Assembly (NCBI RefSeq): GCF_018760735.1
Contig: NZ_JAHHZN010000011.1
Location: forward strand, 62,001-126,000
Length of the DNA: 64,000 nucleotides
Origin: Hymenobacter piscis
GTDB taxonomy: Bacteria > Bacteroidota > Bacteroidia > Cytophagales > Hymenobacteraceae
Reading direction: 5' to 3'
The notes beneath the pieces are model-generated. The model was given only the letters and a program-made list of their open reading frames with translations, was not told the DNA's origin and made no database searches. Position numbers and translations under genes: made by a program. Shown here piece after piece: positions 47,461 through 56,014 of the stretch; within the stretch, counting starts at the first letter, position 1; every line of letters starts with the position of its first letter.

Positions 47461-49044
47461 TTACTTGGAAGCGTACTGTGCCGACAGGTCTTTGGCAACC
47501 TGACGGATGGCACCGGTGATGGTGTCGTCGAGTTTGCCGGCCTTCAGGGCTTTGAGCTCCTCGGGATGACGCGTCTGCATGGTGCGGGTGAATTCCTTCT
47601 CGAACTCGCGCACGCGGTTCACCGGCACCTGGTCGAGCAGGCCGTTGGTGGCGGCGTAGATGATGGCCACCTGATCTTCTACCTTCTGGGGCGAGAACTG
47701 GGGCTGCTTCAGGATTTCGAGGTTCCGGCGGCCACGCTCAATGGTGAGCTTGGTCGAGGCATCGAGGTCGGAACCGAACTTAGCAAAGGCTTCCAGCTCA
47801 CGGAACTGGGCCTGGTCGAGCTTCAGCGTACCGGCCACCTTCTTCATCGACTTGATCTGGGCGTTACCCCCCACGCGCGATACCGAAATACCCACGTTGA
47901 TGGCGGGACGCACCCCGGAGTTGAAGAGGTTGGTTTCGAGGAAGATCTGGCCGTCCGTAATCGAAATCACGTTGGTCGGGATGTACGCCGAAACGTCACC
48001 GGCCTGAGTTTCGATGATGGGTAGGGCCGTCAGCGAACCACCGCCTTTCACCAGGTGCTTGATGCTGGCGGGCAGGTCGTTCATGTCCTGGGCAATGGCG
48101 TCGGACGCGTTGATCTTGGCGGCGCGCTCGAGCAGGCGGCTGTGCAGGTAGAATACGTCGCCGGGGTAGGCTTCGCGGCCCGGCGGGCGACGCAGCAGCA
48201 GCGACACTTCGCGGTAGGCCACGGCCTGCTTCGAAAGGTCATCGTACACCACCAGAGCCGGACGACCCGTATCGCGGAAGTACTCACCGATGGCGGCACC
48301 CGTGAAGGGAGCGTAGAACTGGAGGGCAGCCGGATCGGAAGCCGAAGCCGACACCACCACGGTGTAGTCCATGGCACCACCCTTGGTGAGGGCCTGCACA
48401 ATCTGGGCTACCGTCGAGGCCTTCTGGCCCACGGCCACGTAGATGCAGAACACGGGCTCGCCGCGGTCGAAGAATTCGCGCTGGTTCAGGATGGCATCGA
48501 GGGCCACCGTCGACTTACCCGTCTGACGGTCGCCGATGATGAGCTCGCGCTGGCCCCGGCCAATCGGAATCATGGCGTCGATAGCCTTGATACCGGTCTG
48601 CATGGGCTCGGCTACCGGCTGGCGGTAGATTACGCCGGGCGCCTTGCGCTCCAGGGGCATGTCGTAGGTCTGGCCCTGGATGGGGCCGCGGCCGTCGATG
48701 GGCTGGCCCAGCGTGTTCACCACGCGGCCGATGATGCCTTCGCCAACCTGGATGGAGGCAATTTTATTGGTGCGGCGCACGGTAGCACCCTCCCGGATTT
48801 CGGAATAATCGCCGAGCATTACTGCGCCCACGTTATCTTCTTCCAGGTTGAGCACGAGGGCTTGCAGGCCGTTTTCAAATTCGAGCAATTCCCCCGCCTG
48901 GGCGTTGCCCAGGCCGTAGATGCGGGCTACACCGTCGCCAACCTGCAGTACCGTGCCCACCTCTTCGAGTTCGGCTTCGGTTTTGAAGTTGGAAAGTTGC
49001 TCCCGCAGAATGGCGGATACTTCATCCGGACGTACGTCTGCCAT
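47461..49044 (-). CDS. atpA: ATP synthase F1 subunit alpha
   Basis: A 527-residue regulatory/non-catalytic nucleotide-binding subunit of the F1 head. Walker A is [14 protein letters not shown], the alpha signature is [17 protein letters not shown], and the N-terminus has [18 protein letters not shown]. Size is normal. It starts 6 bases after atpH. Confidence 0.97.
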   Translation of the reverse strand: MADVRPDEVSAILREQLSNFKTEAELEEVGTVLQVGDGVARIYGLGNAQAGELLEFENGLQALVLNLEEDNVGAVMLGDYSEIREGATVRRTNKIASIQVGEGIIGRVVNTLGQPIDGRGPIQGQTYDMPLERKAPGVIYRQPVAEPMQTGIKAIDAMIPIGRGQRELIIGDRQTGKSTVALDAILNQREFFDRGEPVFCIYVAVGQKASTVAQIVQALTKGGAMDYTVVVSASASDPAALQFYAPFTGAAIGEYFRDTGRPALVVYDDLSKQAVAYREVSLLLRRPPGREAYPGDVFYLHSRLLERAAKINASDAIAQDMNDLPASIKHLVKGGGSLTALPIIETQAGDVSAYIPTNVISITDGQIFLETNLFNSGVRPAINVGISVSRVGGNAQIKSMKKVAGTLKLDQAQFRELEAFAKFGSDLDASTKLTIERGRRNLEILKQPQFSPQKVEDQVAIIYAATNGLLDQVPVNRVREFEKEFTRTMQTRHPEELKALKAGKLDDTITGAIRQVAKDLSAQYASK

Positions 49045-49050
49045 GGTGGG

Positions 49051-49611
49051 TTATAGTTGGGGTTGGTAGGGGTTCTTCGAGAATTCGGTGCGCAGCTTGC
49101 GCAGCCGGTAGCTAACCGAGTCGTCAATCAGCTGGTCGCCGATGCGGAGCACGAAGCCACCGATCAGGCTTTCATCCACTTTTTCCTGGAGCGTAACCTT
49201 GGGCAGGCCGGTTTGCTCGCGCACGAGCTGCACCAACTGCAGGCGGGTGGGCGCATCCAGCGGGGCGGCCGTCGTGACCTGGGCCACCTGCATGCCGCGC
49301 TTGAGGTTATACTGCTTCAGAAATTCGTCACCGATGAATACCAGGGAATCTTCGCGGTTGTGCTGGGTCACGATGGAGAAGAACTTCTCCGTCAGGGCCG
49401 TCACCTTGCCGCCGAAAATAGCCCGCAGAATAGCCAGCTTCTTGTCGCTCTTCACGATGGGGTTGCGCAGCAGCAGGCGCAGGTCGCGGTTCTCGCCCAG
49501 CGTTTTGCTGAACAGGTCCATATCCTGCTTCACTTGCTCTAGCTCACCGCGCTCCTCGGCCAGATCCAGCAAAGACTTGGCGTAGCGGGAGGCAACTCGT
49601 AGTTCAGACAT
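49051..49611 (-). CDS. atpH: ATP synthase F1 subunit delta
   Basis: A 186-residue peripheral-stalk subunit linking F1 to subunit b. The N-terminus is RVASRYAKSLLDLAEERGELEQV and the C-terminal VDESLIGGFVLRIGDQLIDDSV is the family signature. It nearly abuts atpA and is separated from atpF by a heptad hairpin. Confidence 0.95.
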   Translation of the reverse strand: MSELRVASRYAKSLLDLAEERGELEQVKQDMDLFSKTLGENRDLRLLLRNPIVKSDKKLAILRAIFGGKVTALTEKFFSIVTQHNREDSLVFIGDEFLKQYNLKRGMQVAQVTTAAPLDAPTRLQLVQLVREQTGLPKVTLQEKVDESLIGGFVLRIGDQLIDDSVSYRLRKLRTEFSKNPYQPQL

Positions 49612-49617
49612 TGATGT

Positions 49618-49712
49618 AGTTGTCGGTTGCTAGTTGTCAGTTGTCAGTTTTTAGCTGTTGGTGCCGGACGAAGAACGTCGGACAACTAACAACTGAAAAC
49701 TGACAACCCCCA
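49618..49712. repeat. Heptad inverted repeat between atpF and atpH
   Basis: GTTGTCGGTTGCTAGTTGTCAGTTGTCAGTTTTTAG-type words on the left (49619-49653) and the inverted GACAACTAACAACTGAAAACTGACAAC words (49681-49707) on the right, with a small inner pair CGACG/CGTCG. Confidence 0.88.
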
Positions 49713-49717
49713 ACGGA

Positions 49718-50212
49718 CTAGTTGAGCTTTACTTCTTTCAGGTACGAGTCGACGAGCTGCTGCTGGGCGGACTGATCGGTCAGTTCGCGGCGCAGGATAC
49801 GCTCGGCAATGTCGATGGAGAGCTGGGCGGCGGTGTTTTTCACCTCGGCCAGCGCGGCGTTCTTCTCGTTCTGAATGGCTTCGCGGGCCTGGGTAATCAG
49901 GCGGGTGCCTTCTTCGTTGGCTTTGTCCTTGGCCTGCTCGATGAGCTGGCTGGACATGGCCGTGGCCTCCTTCATGATCCGGTCGCGCTCCAGACGGGCT
50001 TCGGCCAGCAGCTTTTCGTTGCCGGCTTTGAGCTCCTGCATTTCCAGCTTGGCCTGGTCGGCCATGCGCAGGGCGCCTTCGATGGAGCTTTCCCGCTCCT
50101 TGAGGGAGCTGAGGATGGGTTTCCAGGCAAACGAGCGCAACAGGAGCAGCACGATGCCAAAAATCACCACCTGCCAGAAAATCAGGCCTAATTCGGGGGT
50201 TACAATGTTCAT
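49718..50212 (-). CDS. atpF: ATP synthase Fo subunit b
   Basis: A 164-residue stator subunit. It has one N-terminal membrane helix (LIFWQVVIFGIVLLLLRSFAW), then KPILSSLKERESSIEGAL and a long charged coiled coil to the C-terminus. Canonical for subunit b. It lies 182 bases downstream of atpE, a gap containing a strong hairpin. Confidence 0.95.
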   Translation of the reverse strand: MNIVTPELGLIFWQVVIFGIVLLLLRSFAWKPILSSLKERESSIEGALRMADQAKLEMQELKAGNEKLLAEARLERDRIMKEATAMSSQLIEQAKDKANEEGTRLITQAREAIQNEKNAALAEVKNTAAQLSIDIAERILRRELTDQSAQQQLVDSYLKEVKLN

Positions 50213-50329
50213 GGGGAAGTAGTCAGTAAGGCGTACTTAGTACCTGAAATCCGGAGCAAGCCCAAGGAGCCGAAAGCCGCCCGCAGGCGGCCGGCGGCCC
50301 GGGCAATCTGCCTACCGGAAAAGCCAAGA

Positions 50330-50374
50330 CAGCCCGCTACGCCGTGCGCTGAAGCGACCTAGCGCAGCGGGCTG
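50330..50374 (-). other. Hairpin between atpE and atpF
   Basis: CAGCCCGCT/AGCGGGCTG with an inner GTGCGCT/AGCGCAG-type pairing. It has no U-tract. It could be a processing or mRNA-stability element that lets the c subunit be made in excess (inference). Confidence 0.5.
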
Positions 50375-50394
50375 CTCTTGTACTACCTCTATCC

Positions 50395-50691
<297 letters not shown>

Positions 50692-50720
50692 TCAGGGGGT
50701 GGTGTGCGTACTACTTGGTT

Positions 50721-51773
50721 CTAGTGGGCGTGGGCCGGCTCAGCACCGTCGCCGCCGCCCATCTGGTAATCCGCGTCGTGGTGTTCCTCCACCGCGCCAC
50801 CGATGTACATGGCCGTGAGCAGCGTGAAGATGTAGGCCTGCAGAATGGCTACCAGCAGCTCCAGCACGTTGATGAACAGGCCGAAGGCCAGCGAAACGGG
50901 CGCCACGCCAATGTTACGGAAGATGAAGATGAGCGAGATAAAGCTCAGCGTGACGATGTGGCCGGCCGTGATGTTGGCAAACAGACGCACCATCAGGGAG
51001 AACGGCTTTACCACGATGCCGATCAGCTCCACCGGAATCATGATGGGCAGCAGGGCCTTCGGCACGCCGGGCGTGGCGAAGATGTGGTGCCAGTAGTTCT
51101 TGTTGGAGCTGAACAGGGTGATGAGCAGCGTAATCAGGGCCAGGGTCAGGGTCACGGCGATGTTGCCGGTGAGGTTGGCCCCGCCGGGCATCAGGCCCAT
51201 CAGGTTGTTGAACCAGATGAAGAAGAACACCGTCAGCAGGTAGGGCATGTAGCGCTCATACTTAGGGCCGATGGACTTCTTGGCTACTTCGTCGCGCACA
51301 AAAATGATGATGGGCTCGAAGAACGACTGAATGCCCCGGGGAGCCCCGGTGCCGCGCTTGGCGTAGCCCCGGGCCACGGCCGTAAACACCAGCAGCAGCA
51401 GCGCCGCACTCAGCATGAGCGACATCACGTTCTTGGTAATGGAGAAGTCGTAGACCTTGCTGCCGTCTTCCGACACCAGGTGCTCGTGCTCCAGTTTCAG
51501 GCCGTCGTACACCTTGCCTTCGGCCAGCTGGTGGGAAGAGAACGTGGACAGACCGTGGCCGGGCCGGAAGGCAATAACGGGCAGGTAGGTGGTGTAGTGG
51601 TCGTTGCCGAGGGAGAACCAGTGCCACTCGTGCGAATCGCCGATGTGGTGCAGGATCATCTCGCCCGGATTGAACTCTTCCGTGTCGGTAGCCTCGGCCG
51701 TCGTGGCGGTTGGCTCGTTGGCGAAGGTAGAGAACGAAAGGAAACAGAAGAGGGCTAACAGTAAGCGCTTCAT
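50721..51773 (-). CDS. atpB: ATP synthase Fo subunit a
   Basis: A 350-residue membrane subunit forming the proton half-channels. The essential Arg is in SLMVRLFANITAGH, and the last helices carry ELLVAILQAYIFTLLTAMYIG. A signal-like N-terminus (MKRLLLALFCFLSFSTFA) and a roughly 90-residue His-containing periplasmic domain precede the usual fold, an extension known in Bacteroidota. The C-terminus is His-rich (EEHHD, AHAH). Confidence 0.95.
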   Translation of the reverse strand: MKRLLLALFCFLSFSTFANEPTATTAEATDTEEFNPGEMILHHIGDSHEWHWFSLGNDHYTTYLPVIAFRPGHGLSTFSSHQLAEGKVYDGLKLEHEHLVSEDGSKVYDFSITKNVMSLMLSAALLLLVFTAVARGYAKRGTGAPRGIQSFFEPIIIFVRDEVAKKSIGPKYERYMPYLLTVFFFIWFNNLMGLMPGGANLTGNIAVTLTLALITLLITLFSSNKNYWHHIFATPGVPKALLPIMIPVELIGIVVKPFSLMVRLFANITAGHIVTLSFISLIFIFRNIGVAPVSLAFGLFINVLELLVAILQAYIFTLLTAMYIGGAVEEHHDADYQMGGGDGAEPAHAH

Positions 51774-51806
51774 TCAGAGTGGCTTAGGGATTTGTTCACA
51801 AAAACT

Positions 51807-52214
51807 TCATTTTGTGATTTCGCCCGGTTTTGAAAACGGGCGCAAGTTACTCAGAACGCTCCAGACTTCAAACCCGGCAAAGAGAAAATACAGCAGAAAG
51901 AAGCTTCCCAGGAAGGCCCAGCGGGCGCTGCCTTCGTGGCCGCCACCCCGCAAAAGGTACACCAGCACCAGCGTGAGCGACAAAAGCAGCCGGGCAATCA
52001 TGGCCCCGAAGTAGGCCACCAGAAAATTATCGGGGTTGGCGCGGATCAGCCGTTCCATCAGCCGGTAGAGCACCAGCGTGAGCACGAAGAAGAAGCCGAA
52101 CGTGTAGGGCGTGAACGGATGCACGATGCGCGGCCCGAACTGGGCGTACACCGCGTACAGCGCAAAGCCCACCAGCAAACTGAACAGCAGATACGGACGA
52201 AGGAAGGTTTTCAT
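51807..52214 (-). CDS. Small membrane protein in the atp operon (AtpI-like position)
   Basis: A 135-residue protein with four hydrophobic segments (LLFSLLVGFALYAVYA, YTFGFFFVLTLVLYRL, YFGAMIARLLLSLTLVLVYLL, FFLLYFLFAGFEVWSVL). No recognised motif is present. Position between atpZ and atpB suggests an assembly or c-ring accessory role like AtpI, but that is inference from context. ATG 52214 is preferred over the in-frame codon at 52259. Confidence 0.7.
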   Translation of the reverse strand: MKTFLRPYLLFSLLVGFALYAVYAQFGPRIVHPFTPYTFGFFFVLTLVLYRLMERLIRANPDNFLVAYFGAMIARLLLSLTLVLVYLLRGGGHEGSARWAFLGSFFLLYFLFAGFEVWSVLSNLRPFSKPGEITK

Positions 52215-52301
52215 TAAAGTAGGGCGAAGCGCCGCTTCGCCCCAGGGCAGCCGCAGCAATAAATTCCACTAAACCAGCGCGACGAACTGCTTCGCCCTAC
52301 T
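52205..52301. repeat. Family D inverted repeat (GTAGGGCGAAGC)
   Basis: AGTAGGGCGAAGC (52219-52231) and GCTTCGCCCTACT (52289-52301) are exact complements. The left arm also contains GCGAAGCGCCGCTTCGC, a smaller hairpin. The atpZ stop codon (52297-52299) is the TAG of the right arm. Confidence 0.88.
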
Positions 52302-52548
52302 GTTCTTTCGTAACGGCGCGGATGACGTTATATAAGGCCGCGAACAAGCCCAGCAGCATCAGACCCAGCGTGAACCAGGGCGTTTCGGTCCGGTAGTGCG
52401 TATCGAGCCAGTAGCCGGCCCAGGTGCTCAGGCCGATGGTGGCCGCCATCTGGGCGCCGATGCCGGAGTAGCGCGCCACCGCCCGCATGCGGTCGGGGTT
52501 GGAATCGGGCTGGGGCGTGGGGCGCGGGGCGGGAGCGGAATCGGGCAT
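52297..52548 (-). CDS. atpZ: AtpZ/AtpI-family accessory protein
   Basis: An 83-residue protein. It has a proline-rich N-terminus, then YSGIGAQMAATIGLSTWAGYWLD (helix 1) and TPWFTLGLMLLGLFAALYNVIRAV (helix 2), the pattern of the AtpZ/AtpI putative F0F1 subunit. First gene of the atp operon. ATG 52548 is chosen over an in-frame TTG at 52578 that is the end of the promoter box. Confidence 0.85.
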   Translation of the reverse strand: MPDSAPAPRPTPQPDSNPDRMRAVARYSGIGAQMAATIGLSTWAGYWLDTHYRTETPWFTLGLMLLGLFAALYNVIRAVTKEQ

Positions 52549-52575
52549 GGCGGGCAGGATTAGCGGAGGGAAAGG

Positions 52576-52583
52576 CAAAATTA
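52576..52583 (-). promoter_or_regulatory. -7 promoter box of the atp operon
   Basis: TAATTTTG on the minus strand, 27 bases before the atpZ ATG. Divergent from the box at 52637. Confidence 0.55.
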
Positions 52584-52636
52584 CGGGATACTTCGGCAGC
52601 AGCGGGCCACGGCGGCAGCGTCCGGGCAGAAACCTG

Positions 52637-52644
52637 TACTTTTA
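52637..52644 (+). promoter_or_regulatory. Promoter-like box for sprE/porW
   Basis: TACTTTTA, one mismatch from TAnnTTTG. No other candidate lies between the atp promoter and the gene. Confidence 0.35.
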
Positions 52645-52748
52645 CTCAGTCGGCTACGTTGAGAGAAGCGCGCCCCGCCGAACGATTCCGTTGGCGGGGG
52701 GCGTTTTCCGTCTGTACCCTTTCCTTCGCCCTGAGCTTTTCTGCCGCC

Positions 52749-55700
52749 TTGACGACGACTAACTCTCTGCTGCTGCGCACGCTCGCGGCTTCCACCGCCG
52801 CCGGACTGCTGCTGGCCGGCCTGGGCGGCTGCGCCTCGGAGCGCCGCTCGGTGGTGGGCCGCGCCTACGATAACGTGGTGGCCCGTGACAACGCCTACTT
52901 CCTGGCCCGCGAGAAGATGCGCGCCACCGAGCTGGCCCTCGATAAAGCCCGCGTCAACGACTACAACCGCGTGCTGCCCCTGTTCCCGGTGGTAGATGAG
53001 GCCACTGCCGCCCGCCTGACGGCCGACATGGAGGACATCATCAAGAAGGCCTCCCTGCCGGTGCAGCACCGCCCCGGCTCCGACTGGACCGACGACAGCT
53101 ACCTCCTCATCGGGCAGGCACGCTACTACAAGCGGGAGTTTGAGGACGCGGCTAAGACGTTCAAGTACGTCAACAGCACCAGCAAGGACCCCAACGCCCG
53201 CCACGAAGCCCTGATCTGGCTCATGCGCACCTTCCTGGCCCTTCAGGAGCCGGGCAACGCCGCCGCCGTCTCGGATATTCTCGACAAGGAGCAGGGCACC
53301 GAAGCCAACGCCCGCGCGCTGTTCCTGACCCGGGCCGAGTACTACCTGCAAACCGGGGAGCCCGCCCGCGCCATCGAGAACCTGGAAAAGGCCATTCCCT
53401 ACATAGAGCCCAAGGATGAGCAGTCGCGCACGCGCTACATTCTGGCCCAGCTCTACCAGGCCCAGGGCGACGATAAGCAGGCCTACGCCCAGCTCAACCA
53501 GATTCTGAAAAGGAACCCGCCCTACGAGCTGGACTTTTTCAGCAAGCTGATGCTGGGCCAGGTGTCGGATCTGAATCTGAACGACCGCGCCCGGCTCAAT
53601 AAGTACTTCGCCAAGCTGCTCAAGGACCCCAAGAACAAGGAGTACCGCGACAAGATCTACTACGAGATGGCGCGGGTAGACTACCGCCAGCAGCGCTATC
53701 CCGAGGCCCTGGCCCTGCTCCAGAAATCGGCCCGCACGCCCCAGGCCAGCAAGGCCCAGCTGGCTTATACCTACCTGCTCGACGGCCGCATCTACTACGA
53801 AAACCTTCAGAAATACCGCCTGGCCGCCGCCTACTACGACAGCACGGTGCAGAATATGCCCCGGGAGGCACCCGAGTACGAGGCCATTGCCGAGCGCGCC
53901 GGCGTCCTGAAGGATTTCGCCCAGCAGCTTACGGTGGTCGAAAACCAGGACAGTTTGCAGGCTCTGGCCCGCCTCTCGCCGGAGGAGCTCACCGCCCGCC
54001 TGACCACCTACGCCCAGGCCGAGCTGGACGAGCGCCAGCGGCAGGCCGAGGCCCTGGCTGCCCGCCAGGAAGTGGAGCGCCAGCGCAGCCAGCAGCAGAC
54101 CGCCACCGGGCTGGCCCCGGGCCGCGACCTGCAGCCCGACCTGAGCGCCGATGATTTTCTGGCCGGCAACACGGGCGCCAAGTGGTACTTCGATAACCCC
54201 ACGGCCCTGAGCACGGCCCGCAACGACTTTATCCGCAAGTGGGGCAACCGCCCTCTGCAGGATAACTGGCGGACCGTGACCCAGGCCAGCAACTCGCCCG
54301 TAACGCCCCAGGGCGGCAACGTGCCGGTGAGCATTGCCGGCAACAGCAGCACCGTAGTCAACGGCACCGAGCCCACCGCTGCCCCCGACCCGGCCGCCCA
54401 GCTCCAGACCCTGGTGACCCAGTACCGCCAAACCATTCCGCTGACGCCGGAGCTGCTGAAAGCCTCCGACGCGCAGACCGAGGAGGCCCTGTACGCCCTG
54501 GGCGGCATCTATAACCAGCAGTTGCGGGAGCCGGAGCGGGCCATCGACACCTACGAAACCCTGCTACGCCGTTACCCCACGGGCACCCACACGCCCGAGG
54601 CGCTCTACATTCTGTACCTGATTCACAAGGACCGCAACGAAGCCGGCAAGGCCGAGCAGTACGCCGCCCGGCTGCGAGCGGCCTACCCCACCTCGTCGTA
54701 CGCCCGCCTGGTGGCCGACCCGGAGTACCTGCGCCGTACCTCGGTGGCCAACGCCCAGGTGGCCGTGCTGGTGGATTCGGCTTTCGTGTTCTACAAAACG
54801 CAGGACTTCAAAAAGGCTACTGCCGTGCTGGCGCGGGCCCGCCAGCAGTACCCCGAAACCGACCTCAACGACCAGGTAGCCTACCTCAACACCCTGCTTA
54901 CCATTCGGACCCAGCCGCCGCTTACGGCCCGGGCCACGGTGGAGAAGTTTTACAAAGACTACCCCCAGAGCCCCCTGGCCAGCAAGGCCGAAGTCCTGCT
55001 CGACACCTACCGCAAGTACGACCAGGGCCAGATCATGGGCGTGCTGGCCAGCATTGATAAGCCCGTAGTATCGGTGTTCAAGCCGGGCGAAGTAGACCCG
55101 CGGATGCCGGTGTACTACCGCGAACCGACTAAGCCCGCCGCGGCCCCCTTACCGACCCTCACGCCGGCCACTGGCGCACTGCCAAACCAGACTTTGACCA
55201 CGCCCCCCACTCTGGACAAGCCTGCTCCAAGTACCGGCGTACCGGCCCCGGCTGAGCCGGCCGCGGTAAAAGCGGTGCTGCCGCCGACGGCCGTGCCGCT
55301 CACCCCGGAAGAAGAGGCCAAGGCCGCCCGGCGGGCCGCCGCCCAGGCCCGGGCCCGGGGCCAGAAGGCTCCTGCCCCGGCCAAACCGGCCGTTAAGGAG
55401 CCCGTTGCGGCTCCCGCGCCGGCCACTGAGCCTACTGCCCCAGCTACCAACCTGCCCGCTACCAGCCCGATGCCGGCCACGCCCCCGCCGGCCCCAACGG
55501 CCCCGGCTTCGCCCTACAAAGCGGACCAGAGCACGCGCCACGCTATCGTGCTGGTACTGGCCAAGGATGCGCCCCTGCTGGCCGACCTGCCGGGCCAGCT
55601 CCAGGCGTATAACAGCCGCTACTATAAGTCGAGCAGCCTGCTGGTACGGCGGCAGCCCCTGAACGCCACCCAGGAGCTGGTGATTGTGGAGACCCTGGCC

Positions 55701-55877
55701 AACGCCAAACTGGCCCAGAGCTACGCGCTGAAGCTGCGCGGGCCCCAGTCGCCGCTGAGCAAGCTGCGCGGCGCGGGTTACCAAACCCTGGTTGTGGGTA
55801 TTGATAACCTGCCGGTGCTGCTGGAACAAGGCAACCTCGACGAGTACCAGCGCTTCTATGATCAGACGTACCGCTGA
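52749..55877 (+). CDS. sprE: Type IX secretion lipoprotein SprE/PorW-like, TPR-rich
   Basis: A 1042-residue lipoprotein. The signal ends in LLLAGLGGC (lipobox). TPR-like helical repeats span about residues 70-420 (DSYLLIGQARYYKREFEDAAKTFKYV is the first clear one), followed by the SprE/PorW hallmark block with AKWYFDNPTALSTARNDF and KWGNRPLQDNWR (about 475-515). More TPRs come next, then an Ala/Pro/Thr low-complexity linker (about 800-920) and a C-terminal domain (RHAIVLVLAKDAP...YDQTYR). SprE/PorW is needed for T9SS and gliding in relatives. TTG 52749 is preferred because it yields the lipoprotein signal. An upstream TTG at 52659 remains possible. Confidence 0.85.
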   Translation: MTTTNSLLLRTLAASTAAGLLLAGLGGCASERRSVVGRAYDNVVARDNAYFLAREKMRATELALDKARVNDYNRVLPLFPVVDEATAARLTADMEDIIKKASLPVQHRPGSDWTDDSYLLIGQARYYKREFEDAAKTFKYVNSTSKDPNARHEALIWLMRTFLALQEPGNAAAVSDILDKEQGTEANARALFLTRAEYYLQTGEPARAIENLEKAIPYIEPKDEQSRTRYILAQLYQAQGDDKQAYAQLNQILKRNPPYELDFFSKLMLGQVSDLNLNDRARLNKYFAKLLKDPKNKEYRDKIYYEMARVDYRQQRYPEALALLQKSARTPQASKAQLAYTYLLDGRIYYENLQKYRLAAAYYDSTVQNMPREAPEYEAIAERAGVLKDFAQQLTVVENQDSLQALARLSPEELTARLTTYAQAELDERQRQAEALAARQEVERQRSQQQTATGLAPGRDLQPDLSADDFLAGNTGAKWYFDNPTALSTARNDFIRKWGNRPLQDNWRTVTQASNSPVTPQGGNVPVSIAGNSSTVVNGTEPTAAPDPAAQLQTLVTQYRQTIPLTPELLKASDAQTEEALYALGGIYNQQLREPERAIDTYETLLRRYPTGTHTPEALYILYLIHKDRNEAGKAEQYAARLRAAYPTSSYARLVADPEYLRRTSVANAQVAVLVDSAFVFYKTQDFKKATAVLARARQQYPETDLNDQVAYLNTLLTIRTQPPLTARATVEKFYKDYPQSPLASKAEVLLDTYRKYDQGQIMGVLASIDKPVVSVFKPGEVDPRMPVYYREPTKPAAAPLPTLTPATGALPNQTLTTPPTLDKPAPSTGVPAPAEPAAVKAVLPPTAVPLTPEEEAKAARRAAAQARARGQKAPAPAKPAVKEPVAAPAPATEPTAPATNLPATSPMPATPPPAPTAPASPYKADQSTRHAIVLVLAKDAPLLADLPGQLQAYNSRYYKSSSLLVRRQPLNATQELVIVETLANAKLAQSYALKLRGPQSPLSKLRGAGYQTLVVGIDNLPVLLEQGNLDEYQRFYDQTYR

Positions 55878-55880
55878 TTT

Positions 55881-56012
55881 CAATTAAGAATTAAGCGTTC
55901 TGAATTAAAAGTCGTCTTCCAGAAAACGCATCCAGCACGTTGTAAAAGGCTGTTTGGCACGCTGGATGCAGCTTTTAATTCATACTCCTTAATTCATAAT
56001 TCTTAATTAAAC
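55881..56012. repeat. AT-rich heptad inverted repeat between sprE and PBP1A
   Basis: Left words AATTAAGAATTAAG (55882-55895) with GAATTAAAAG, and right words CTTTTAATTCATACTCCTTAATTCATAATTCTTAATTAA (55971-56009), about 7-base period, mutually inverted. An inner hairpin CATCCAGC/GCTGGATG sits in the loop. The AT content contrasts with the surrounding genes. Confidence 0.85.
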
Positions 56013-56014
56013 AC

